From Kwoniella bestiolae CBS 10118 (lineage: Eukaryota; Basidiomycota; Tremellomycetes; Tremellales; Cryptococcaceae), in the NCBI RefSeq assembly GCF_000512585.2, contig NC_089243.1, forward strand, positions 1,612,001 through 1,676,000: a DNA stretch of 64,000 bases, written 5' to 3'. The translations under genes and the position numbers were made by a program. Below the pieces are notes generated by a model that saw only the letters and a program-made list of their open reading frames with translations, had not been told where the DNA came from and made no database searches. Below are positions 22,674 to 32,679 of this stretch, piece after piece; the stretch's first letter is position 1, and the number at the start of each line of letters is the position of its first letter.

Positions 22674-25600
22674 CTAATCCTCCCTAGGAGCTTTCCTCTT
22701 CTTCCCTTTCTGTGCACTTCCCTTCTTGCCCGATGAGGGTGTATCATCAATATCAATCTCATCCACTTCCATAGTATCATTCTTACTGGCACTGGATTTG
22801 CCATTGAGGCCACTGCCACTTCCATTGACTTTCTTGTTGTTCAGCGGAGTGACAATGGATTCTCCGTTCGGTATATTTCCATGGGCATGGCCGTTCACTT
22901 TCTTCACAGCGGGCGTTTTAGGTATGTTGGTCGATACTACATAATCTGTCAGCTGAACTTCCTCAATCTCGATAGAGACGTAAGACGGCAACTCACCATT
23001 CCCCAACACATCCCTGAAGAAGCTCTCCAACTCTCCAATCTCCTCATCATCCACCTCCCTCCCTCTGACCGAAGGAACAGAAGGCATCTCCACGTCAATC
23101 CTATTCTGCTGCTCATACACGATCCCATCATCTTCTACTTGCTCTAATTCCTTGGAAGTAGTCGCAGTATGTCCAGATAGGAGCTCATCCATAAACGCAT
23201 CAAACAAGATAGAAGTAGAAGGCATCGTATGACTCGGTCCATCAAAGACATTGGACGGTTTACCTTTACCCGATACCCTCGCCTGCAAGGCACTGGCCGT
23301 GGCCGTCTTGTTCTCTTCGGTGGAATCCACATCGAGCGAGAGGGAATCGAGGAAGGCATCCTGCCCGAACATCTCTTGCCAGATTGAGAGACCCTGTTTC
23401 TGCTGAGCAGCGGTGGAAACGGCTTTGGAAGAGAGGGGAGCGGCTGAGTGAGCGAGATCGCCGAATCTGTAAATCTCGCCTGAAGGTGCGACACCGATGA
23501 GGTGTAGTGACGAGGGTGATAGAGAGGGTGAAGGGAGGATCTGGAGGTCTCTAATAGGTTGCGAGGTAGACATGGTCCGAACGTGTTCGGACGAAGTTGG
23601 GGAGAAGATCGTGAAAGTGGTCTGACTATCGGTTGTTGAGGTGGTGATGAAGAATCCATCGGATATGTTGAGGTTCTGGACGATGTGGCTTTGATTGCTC
23701 CAAGCGACTGTAGAGGAGAGTCAGCTCTTGTAAATCCGAGTACACAAGATTGAGTCAGCTCACCTTCGCAAGAAAGCAGATCCCAAACAATTACACCGGT
23801 ATCTTGACCAGCGCCAACGAGGTATCTACCCTCATCTCCTACAAACCCGGTCTTCTTGATATCAAGACCAGAAGGAGTATCGAAAACCTTGAGGAGGACA
23901 TTGCTCTCCACATCCCAGAGGGTAACGACCGATCCATGGGCGAGAGCGACAATCGTTCCGTCTGGTGAAAAGGCGGAATCGCATATCGGCATACCACGGT
24001 AATCGAAGGTTGATCGGCAAGACCAGTACACTGAGTCGGAGTTGACAATTAGCAGCTGATTCTCGAACATTGCACTGAAGATATGCAGAGAGAAGATGAG
24101 ACGCGCAGACCCCTCAGAGGGTTGAAGAAGAAGAAGAGTATCCTCATTATCCGAAGATATAGGACTGTTGAGCTTGTTAAATTTGTTCATCCTTGGGGAG
24201 CGCGTGGGAGGTAACGATGTATGAAAAAGGAGTATTTGAGAAAGGGAATTATCACTCACATTCGACAATAGCAGATTGTGAAGATGCAACTTTACCTGTG
24301 TTCCATATCCACAGTATTAGCGATCATCGTTGCAACATACCGATATGAATTTGCGGGAAAGAAAATGATAAATCAGGATTGCAGAATGTTAGTCGCCACC
24401 ACCCCGAAGGGTATCCGTATAAGGATGACAGTGAATGTGAAAAGGTGTTCATCTTTTTATGTGTCGAGATAGAAGGGTTGTGCAAGAAGGGGTATTGGTA
24501 TCCAGAACCTTGAGATGAATGAGAAGCGAGACTTACCAGTCTGAACATTCTTTGATTGGCGAACTTGCCAGATCTTGGCCATACCATCTGCAGAAGCAGT
24601 CAGAAGGTAAGGAGTAGGTAAGATAGAATTATTCGACGAAGTGCCAAAAGGCTGAGCGATGGGCGAGAAGATCACGGAAGTGATAGGTGATGTGCCATGT
24701 GGTCGAGGAAATTGAGTGTTGACAGCGTATCTAAACAACGTTGTCAGCTTTGGTTCAAACATGGTGGGATGCGATTCGACTTACTTCTCATCGTGCCATT
24801 TCCACATTTTCAGATTTTTAACTGCACCACCACCTTCCATATCGTCTCCTGTCCTGCTTTCGAAGGTAGCCATCCACACTGATTGACCATCTTGCGAGCC
24901 GGAAAATGCAACCTTTTCAACGGAAACAGGTTGGATCTCCTTCTCATCACGACGACTGACTCGGTTGGAAGGAGCAACCTCCAGGTCGAAGAGAACGGAC
25001 GAAGCGATAGGCTCGATGAATTGGAGGGTGGAAGGGTGAGAAGAGGGTACGACGAGGGAAGATGTAGAGGGGTGAAGGGAGAATGGGTAAGACGTTGTGG
25101 AGGAGGTGGGACGTAATGGGTCTATTCGGGTGAAGAATGTAAGCTTTGATCATCGATTCACACTAAAATGTAGCTTACCCAGTCTGATGCCTTGACCGAC
25201 ATTTGAAATATGTCCTGAAGCCGACCCAACGCGGATAGTAGCGCCATCTGCAAGATTCATCCACCACTCCTCTTCACCTGTACGAGTAGCTTTTCTCACT
25301 GCCAAGCTGATGATGGGTCTTCCACCTAATCGAGGGATGTATTCTCTTTTTCCAGAAGCGAGGTGCCACTGTACAAGCACACTCTCTTCACCGACTGATA
25401 AAAGTTGTGACCCAGATGGAGTGAACGCTATAGCAGATACCGCATGGGCGTGCCAGTGTAGGGAAGTCGTAGGTAGCTTCTTCTCCGATTCGGTCTGTGT
25501 ATTTGTAACGCCCATCATGGATTGATTGGCAGCAGCTAGATCGACTTGTCGGAAAGCCTGGGCTAGACCATGCCATAATCGTATAACACCCTTCTCGTCA

Positions 25601-26736
25601 CCTGTAGCGAACCATTCTTCTTCGCTTGAAGTCGCTAATGTCTTTTCGGGGCTGAAAGCACCGCAGGTGAATGACTGGTCCGATACAAATTTGACGCATG
25701 TTGGTCGGGTTTCCCATATGTCCACACTTGGATCGATAGATGCGGAGGGCATTCGATAGGTATATGCTTTGGTAGCTGATAGAGCAACAAGGTATGTAGA
25801 CCGAGGAGACATCATCAATGATACCGGGGCCGCAGATAATTTACCAATGAGTGACGGTGAACCGGATCCAGTGAAAGGGATTCGAAGTACTCGATGAGAA
25901 AGCTTGTGACCTGATATAAGAGGGTCAGCTTTGGCATAACCTTTGCATTTGCGATCAAACTGACCTGAGGCATCTTTGCTATGAGTGACAGCAGCAAAGA
26001 TCCACCATTTGCCAGCGACTTCGCCGAAAGCGATATGCTGGATTTGAGCTTGAGGCTCGGAGACTTTGATAGTTCGCACCAGTCGCCCTGCCACCCAGTC
26101 CCAGATTTTTATCGTACCATCTTCGGCTGAAGAGATGATATGGAACGAGTTGATGGGTGAGAGATGCAGTGAGGTGATCGGTTTTGTATGACCTTGAATA
26201 TGGGTTGATGAGAGGGTAGAGAGACGAGCGAAAGAAGGGGCGGTTGACGAATGTATGTGGATCGAGGTGTGGGTTACAGTGAAGTAGAATCTGGACGATA
26301 TCGTCAGCTCGGTTTCGACTACTTTCACGAAGCCCTTAGTGGCTCACCTTCCATCGTTAGACCACACAGGCGGTATTCGCGAGACTTCATTCTGAGCAAC
26401 AGGAATGAGATCCCATATATTCTCGTCTTGCTCATCTTTCCGCTGTTGCGCAGCAGTCGAGCTCTCCCCATGATGAGATTTCTTGCCCTTCCCATGCCTC
26501 CTTTTAGTCTTTACTGGCTTGTCATCACCCTGAGAAGCAGACAGAGTGGAGAGAAGCACATCGAGAGCCTTCTCCTTTCCTTTGGGTGAAGAGCCGCCAA
26601 CTCGAGAAGGGGTAGAGAGCAGATCGAGGCCTGCGTTGGACGACCTGGGTTGCCTCTTCTTACTCCCACTTGCCTTTTGACTCAGCGGAGTCGAGATGAG
26701 CGTCTGGGAAGAGGACGAGCCATTCTTTTCTGCCAT
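22674..26736 (-). CDS. NAN1: WD40 protein NAN1/UTP17 (WDR75), t-UTP subunit of SSU processome
   Basis: A large WD40 protein of about 1,050 residues. In yeast and human the family links rDNA transcription to 18S pre-rRNA processing in the nucleolus as part of the t-UTP complex. The N-terminus MAEKNGSSSSQ is basic and Ser-rich, with RRHGKGKKSHHGE. WD repeats start with IQGHTKPITSLHLSP and DGTIKIWDWVAGRLVRTIK, the characteristic first blade of WDR75. Later blades include FATGDEKGVIRLWHGL, HAHAVSAIAFTPSGSQLLSVG, YLLTASADGMAKIWQVR and FSPDGTIVALAHGSVVTLWD. The C-terminus is acidic, then strongly basic (KKGSAQKGKKRKAPRED), like a nucleolar tail. The start at 26736 lies just inside a longer frame that opens at 26805; the shorter start has the better family-like N-terminus. 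It is divergent from eIF3d. Confidence 0.85.
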
Positions 26737-27043
26737 GATGGCATTTGGGTTATACAAGGAGGAGAAAAGTAACAAGATTGAGGTTGAGAAGAGGAAGTAA
26801 GTCAACTGGGGTCACCCGATAAAATCTCAAACTGAATCCCAGTTCCAAAATCTTTTTTGGGTAGGGCATTTTTAAGTGAGTGTCATAAATAGGGAGTCAC
26901 TCGTTTTTTTACCCTGAATCTCGAGTTTCGACGTTTTTCACCTGCAACTCTCTTGTTCTTTGTCTGACGAGTGTATAAAATATCTTGCATAGATACATAG
27001 ACTCACATCATACCTACACCAAAAGTCATAGTCACAGCACAAA
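26737..27043. promoter_or_regulatory. Shared divergent promoter, NAN1 / eIF3d
   Basis: Only 307 bp separate the start codons of a ribosome-biogenesis gene and a translation-initiation gene. A TATAAAA box lies at 26974-26980, 64 bp before the eIF3d start. T-rich tracts (AATCTTTTTTGGG, CGTTTTTTTACC) lie near 26850-26915. Confidence 0.55.
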
Positions 27044-29097
27044 ATGACACTCAGCTTCACCCTCCCTCAAATCCAAGGCAACGCAGATGGATCATGGGGT
27101 CCAAGCACCAGCACCCTCCCAGCTCAGTTCAAGGAGTAAGTGCGAGGACCATCAGTCAACATATAACCCTAAAGACTGACCCACGGTCGTACCTTTTAGC
27201 ATCCCATACGCTCCATTCTCCAAGTCAGACAAAGTGACCCGAATCGCAGACTGGCATGACCTCCCAGCCGACGCCACAGCCGGCCGACAACGACAAGGCC
27301 AAGCTCGAAGACAAGGTAGAGAAGCGTACGGAGCTGCCGAAGGGACAGTATTCGGTTTCGTCCATGACGAAGATGAGAAGTCGTTCTCTCTCGTAGACAG
27401 TGGAGCTAGAGCCAACACTAGAGTGAAGGCCCCTATCAGAGCTGGTGGAAGGGCTATCAGAGGTGCCGCTTTGACTAGAGGAACAAGGGGACGAGGTGCA
27501 GGAAGAGGTGGATTTGGCGGAAGGGGTAGAGGTGGTGCTAGAGGTGGTTATGGTGATTGGAACAAGGTGAGCTCCGTCTCCTGCTCCCGAGGGTCATCGA
27601 CATAGCTGAGCATTGATCAATGATTCAGCCTCAACGAACTAGAGATTCATCAGTCACCATCAGCCCAGATTGGCAAGTTCTTGAGGAAGTCGATTTCACC
27701 AGACTTGCCAAGTTGAACCTTAGTGTATCCGATCCTGAGGATATGTAAGTGAACACTCAGCTGAATCGAGCGTCGCGATCTCAACAGCTGATATATCATA
27801 CGATGATGCTGCAGTGCAAGCTACGGTACTGTGCAAGGGTACGACCGAGCCTTTGACCGAATCAACACGCGAAATGAGAAACCTCTCGAAATCCTCGATC
27901 GAGTCCGATACAACACCTCGACATCTGACGATCCCGTCATTGCTCAATTGGCCGAGAAGAAGGCCGCCAGAATCTTCGCCACCGACTCTATCTTATCTGT
28001 CTTGATGACTGCCCCCAGATCAGTCAACTCATGGGATATAATCTTTGAGAGAAAGGGCGACGAGTTGTTCCTCGATAAGAGGGAATCAGGTCCATTCGAC
28101 TACATAACAGTCAACGAGAACGCTTCGGACCCTCCCGTCGACTCGGACGATCAATCCAATATCAACTCTGCCGGCTCCCTCTCCCTCGAAGCAACATATA
28201 TCAACCAGAATTTCTCCTCGCAAGTCATCCAGGCATCCAGTAAAGCCGTTACTCCCAAACCCAACCCCTTCTATTCCGCCGATGTCGAGACTGAACCCCT
28301 CGCCTCTACATTGTACAAGTACCGTAAATTCGATTTGTCCATTGAAGAGGATGAGACCTTTGATCTGATCGTACGAACCGAGGCGGACGCGTACTTGGGT
28401 AAAAAGGATACGTTGATCACTGTCAAGGCATTGAACGAGTTTGATCCTAGAGCTCAGGGCGGTTCAGGCAAACCGTTGGACTGGAGGAAGAACCTGGATA
28501 CTCAGAAGGGTGCTATCGTCGCTAATGAGATGAAGAACAATTCGGCCAAATTGGCTAGATGGGCTGTACAGTCTATCTTGGTCGGTGCCGAGTACATGAA
28601 GATGGGGTGGGTCTTAATTTCCTTCCTCCGTCCTCAGAAAATCACAACGTCAAACAACTTGAATGATTATGATTCATCACATTTGACCAGAGTGAATAAG
28701 AGTTTATGCTAATTGCTATATATCTTCAGTTACATCACCCGAGCCAACTCGAAAGACGCCCAAAGACACACCATCGTCGGTGTCCAATCGTTCAAACCCA
28801 CCGACTTTGCCAGACAAATGAACGTCTCCCTCACCAACGGGTGGGGTATCGTACGAACCATTGCTGATTTGTTGCTCAAGCAACCCGAGGGTAAATACGT
28901 GCTTGTCAAGGATCCCAACTCTGTGAGTGACCAGCCCTTCGGTAGTCCAGTCTCGATGATGTATGTCCAGTTGCTGATTTGCGTTTGTGTCATTATTTGT
29001 ACAGCCCCAAATCAAATTGTACAAAGTACCTGATGATGCCTTTGATGCTGGTTTGGAGGAAGAGACTATTGGGGAATCTCAGATTGATGAGGAGTAG
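27044..29097 (+). CDS. eIF3d: Translation initiation factor 3 subunit d
   Basis: Subunit d of eIF3, which binds the 40S subunit and, in other eukaryotes, the 5' cap of selected mRNAs. The N-terminus reads FTLPQIQGNADGSWGP and leads to DIPYAPFSKSDKVTRIADW, the hallmark eIF3d start. An Arg/Gly-rich segment (TRGTRGRGAGRGG...) follows at about residues 120-160. SSVTISPDWQVLEEVDF is the next conserved block. The core continues through ATDSILSVLMTAPRSVNSWDI, RKFDLSIEEDETFDLIVR, LDWRKNLDTQKGAIVANE and ARWAVQSILVGAEYMKMGYITR. The last exon ends acidic, GESQIDEE. Length is about 570 residues, normal for the family. It has six exons; the 881-nt fourth block is the largest. Confidence 0.97.
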
Positions 29098-29480
29098 ATG
29101 TGCTGGTCTTTGTAGAATATATGGATAGGATAGAAATGAGATGATCCTTGCGGTGCATACTGGTGCTCGAGATGTACCCACTCGTGATTAATCTTTGGGA
29201 TGTGAAGAATGGACTGCGTTGTGATTGCTGGCGTTGGTGGCAACAGGGTTAACAGTCCGGTGATCTCCTGAACCTAACGTACTCGTAAATGCAACAACAC
29301 AAATGAACAACTCTACATGCGACCACATCTTCAACTTGAATCACTCGTATCCAAGTCGACAATTCGATATACTGTTATCACACCATCTCATAAACCATAC
29401 ATCTTGACAGACCTCTGCCTCAGTCTCAGACTCACCACATTCCACACTGCATACTACGCGTTACAGTATCACATCCCACG
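29098..29480. other. Intergenic region, eIF3d / acidic orphan
   Basis: This 383-bp gap holds the eIF3d 3' UTR and the promoter of the next gene. The last 80 bp are pyrimidine-rich (CCTCTGCCTCAGTCTCAGACTCACC). No other gene was seen. Confidence 0.45.
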
Positions 29481-29948
29481 ATGAACCAACTCTCAGACCT
29501 CGAGCTCGTAGCTCAAGCCATGTCCACTTCCGGTTCCACACCTGAACCCGCATCGAAATCGACGCCCAAGACGAATGGCGACACGCAGTCCAGCAATCAA
29601 CCTCAACCTCATCCTCAGGACAACAAATCCTCCGCACAGACTACGCCACCCACCTCAGGCAACCTCCCAGATCTCACACCCCTCAACGCGTCTATCGATC
29701 CCAGCACCCTCACCTCCCTTACCTCCCTCATGTCACTTTCCGACTCCGAGCTAGAGGGGCTGAACGAAGGACAGATAGAGGATATCATGCGGCAGTTGGA
29801 GGTTGCTGATGATGTTGCGGATGATTTGGAGGGGAAATTAGATAGGTTGTTGGCTACGTTGGGTGGGGTTGAGGAGGAGATTATCAATGGTCAGGAGGGG
29901 GTGGGGAGTGTTGATGGGAAGCACGGGGTGGAGGGGGAGGAGAAGTAG
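29481..29948 (+). CDS. Small acidic protein of unknown function
   Basis: A single-exon protein of 155 residues that I do not recognise. Residues 1-70 are Ser/Thr/Pro/Gln-rich and likely disordered. Residues 75-130 look helical and acidic (LTSLTSLMSLSDSELEGLNEGQIEDIMRQ is followed by LEVADDVADDLEGKLDRLL). The tail is Gly/Glu-rich and ends GEEK. The central helices could be a short coiled coil or protein-binding module. The coding bias (G/C-ending codons early, clean stop) and the gap fitted between two genes make a real gene likely. A shadow frame on the opposite strand (29887-29615) is less plausible. Confidence 0.6.
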   Translation: MNQLSDLELVAQAMSTSGSTPEPASKSTPKTNGDTQSSNQPQPHPQDNKSSAQTTPPTSGNLPDLTPLNASIDPSTLTSLTSLMSLSDSELEGLNEGQIEDIMRQLEVADDVADDLEGKLDRLLATLGGVEEEIINGQEGVGSVDGKHGVEGEEK

Positions 29949-30340
29949 TGAGGGAGTGGTTCTCGCGTGGAAGGAGAGATGAGATGAGGGGGTCAGATGT
30001 GGAAGAGGACGGTCGGGATTTCACGGACGTAAGGATCAGTTGACCATGATGGAAGGGAAGGGAGTTCGGATGGCGTTGGAGTCATCAGGATGTCAGGTTG
30101 TGAGAAGGATCATAGATTGACAGTCTGGGAGAAAGAGAGGGAAGTATAACAAAGGCCTATTCAAGCAAGTAGTCTCTCATTATTCGTATTCAACCATCAT
30201 AATCACACACACCAGTCTTATCGATACCCAGCATTCTCTCATTGTAATTACAAACAACCTGTATACATACACCTATATACCTATATCATGTTACTCCCAT
30301 CCCATTCACGTGAACCTCATTCCATCTCATTCTCAACAAA
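29949..30340. other. Convergent intergenic region (orphan / DSC2-like)
   Basis: This gap separates two stop codons. A CACGTG lies at 30307-30312 but sits in 3' sequence of both genes, so it is probably incidental. AT-rich runs (ATACACCTATATACCTATATC) may act in 3'-end formation. Confidence 0.45.
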
Positions 30341-32155
30341 TTAACCACTCTCCTGGAGTAACGCCTCGACAGCCTGAGCGGTGTTGAAATCGCTATTCCA
30401 CATGTTATCAGCTACGTTCGTGTCATCATGGACCAGATAGCTAATACACAACACTTACTTGGTCTGAAGTGCTCGGACTATCACCTCTCTACTAAGATTA
30501 GGGAACATATTGGATAATCTGCAAGACCATAAACACAATCATACATTAGTATACTCACTCCATCAGTCATTGAGAAAGCCGATCACCCACGTAGATATCT
30601 CCTGCTCACTGGCCACCCTCGTCCCCCTCCCAGTAATCTCATTGACCCACTCCCCCATCGCGGCAGTAGCGGTCCCCGGTTCTCTCTGCTCCCCTTGACC
30701 TCCCCGCTGCTCTCGCCCTCCGATATCCCCATCATTAGCACCAGCCCCAATACTAGTATCAGGAGGAGGTGGGGCAGGATTCGTCCTATTACTCAAAAAC
30801 CTCCTCAATCTGGATCTAGCACTCCCATTTTGGTTGGTCGCTCCCGCATTGAGAGCAGTCGCTATGGACGCTCCCCGTTGGCTAGACTGGATTTGCGATT
30901 GACTCTGTTGGCCAGGTAAGACCCTCTGCGATCGTCTTGGAGGTAACGACTCGCCTATGATCGGACTAAACAATCTAGAGAGGAGTTGGTAGAGTGATAG
31001 TGGTATACGATAGGTCTTGAGGGATCGCTTGACTAGTAGACGTCGGCGGGAGATGGACAGGGAGGGGAGGGGGAAGAGCGTATCGGTGCGGTAGATGTAT
31101 CCTGTAAGTAGACCTGCGAGGGAGATGAGAAGGGAGGAAGGTGGTTTGGAGAGGAGGAGCTGGTTTGTGTTGTTTTCGTGTTAGTCCGTATATGATGTAA
31201 GAGGTGTCGGTGATGGACAGAGTACATGTGATGAGACAGCGAGGAGAAATAAAGACCCACCTGAACAGCTAGTATCCAATTAAACGCCTTACTTGAAAAT
31301 TCTATGCCTAGGACTCTGAAATGGTATAACGAAGGGAATATACGATATTGTTGCCATACTCTGTGTGATGAGTACAAGGGATCAGCATGAGTCGTGACGA
31401 GACGAGCAGAGCAGGTAGAACTTACAGACTGAATATTATACCATATGGTCCAGCAGGTATGGAGTTCAACCCGAACTTATGTCCTATTAATATAGCTATT
31501 GAGGCTATGAAAGTGGAAAGCAGTGAGGAGACGAGGATGAATGACTGAGAGTCAGGAGAATTAGCAATTTCCATGACGGCTACACATTGCGCAGAGGGAA
31601 CAGAAGCAGTAGCTCACAGAATATTTCCTACTCCCGAAAGCTCTGTCACACCGAATACAGCCTGTAATCAGCTTCCATCTCTTTCAGGTAATCCATACCA
31701 GTCAGCTATGGGAGTATGAGCCACTCACCTTTCAACAGCTACCCCGACGTTATATAACAATATCTCTCCTATCAACAGTTCCGTGGAATTTGCAAATGCG
31801 AATGGGTGGATGGCTATTCTCCAGAACTAAACATCCACACTCGTCCCCGTAAGCTTGAGTCCTAGTTGAAAATAAGAGGGAAGAGCTCACCTGACGGTAC
31901 TTTGTGATGTGCGGTACGAGCTGTAAGTGTAAATACGGTTTGACATCCAATAGCGAGGCGGTGAGCGAGGTGAGGGCGAGGAGGATCATCATTCCTATTG
32001 CGTACAATCATTCAGCTGGGTCATTCTCTGAGCTCGAGGTTCAAATGGTTCGAAGGTCTCGGTAGATGAGGGCATGTCATATATGAGAGCCTCGGCTCAC
32101 CTTTCGTCACTCCTGCATTTTGAAATCCTATCACAAGAGCATTGGTACTTTCCAT
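30341..32155 (-). CDS. DSC2: DSC2-like rhomboid-fold membrane protein with C-terminal CUE/UBA domain
   Basis: Probable subunit of a Golgi/ER E3 ligase complex of the Dsc/Tul1 type, which in S. pombe is needed for SREBP cleavage. The N-terminus MESTNALVIGFQNAGVTKG runs into helix 1 (MMILLALTSLTASLL). FWRIAIHPFAFANSTELLIGEILLYNVGVAVER is split between helices 2 and 3 and resembles rhomboid pseudoproteases. FILVSSLLSTFIASIAI and GLNSIPAGPYGIIFSLVWQQY supply further helices. A disordered Gly/Ser/Arg-rich linker follows. The C-terminus (STLSNMFPNLSREVIVRAL, then NDFNTAQAVEALLQESG) is a CUE/UBA ubiquitin-binding helix bundle with the MFP motif. Start 32155 is chosen because an upstream ATG at 32206 closes after 11 codons and cannot be spliced in frame by obvious sites. 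About nine exons. Confidence 0.8.
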
Positions 32156-32679
32156 TAGCTGATTCCTGCTTTAGCTACTGGTTAATGTTATAGCCTTACC
32201 AGACATCTTGGCTTGACCTTAATCTCACAATCTCAGTGATACCTTGGAGCTGTATTTGTGTTCTAGCAAGACGATACGTGGAAAATCAAATGAACAAAAG
32301 CAACATTCACAATCAAGCTCCGAACGGTTTCCCGGGCCAACCTGTCACACCTCGGTAAAAGTGTGCCGACACCGACAGTCACTTCACACCTCTTCCCTCT
32401 GATCTTTGGACAAGTCTTCAAATTACAAGCGACTGCATGTTATATTGAGTCGAGCAAGAGCATCGCACAGTGCCATAGCAACGCGATCAGTATAATCAGA
32501 TTCTTGCTTCATGCATATTTCATCAATCAACACTTCAACTACTATCAACAACCATTTCACCAAGATCACCCCTTCCCAAAATCATATCTTGTATATTTAT
32601 TTCGTCATACGTATTCACAACATACCCAATTCACCATGTTCGTTTCAGATGGCGACAATCTCCTTACGTTCACAGTCAA
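32156..32679 (-). promoter_or_regulatory. DSC2-like promoter and HET-C-family 3' region
   Basis: Both neighbours are on the minus strand, so this 524-bp gap holds the DSC2-like promoter and the 3' UTR of the HET-C-family gene. An 11-codon upstream ORF starts at 32206. No other gene was recognised. Confidence 0.45.

Noticed and set aside
23144..24289. 381-codon minus-strand frame as a separate protein
   Set aside because: It reads across introns of NAN1. Its first half partly overlaps true exons and the second half is a shifted, Pro/Arg/Ser-rich frame.
30307..30312. CACGTG as a promoter element
   Set aside because: It lies between two convergent stop codons, where no promoter is expected.
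32041..32065. GGTTCAAAT-like sequence as tRNA box B
   Set aside because: It lies in an intron of the DSC2-like gene, and no box A, acceptor stem or cloverleaf can be drawn around it.
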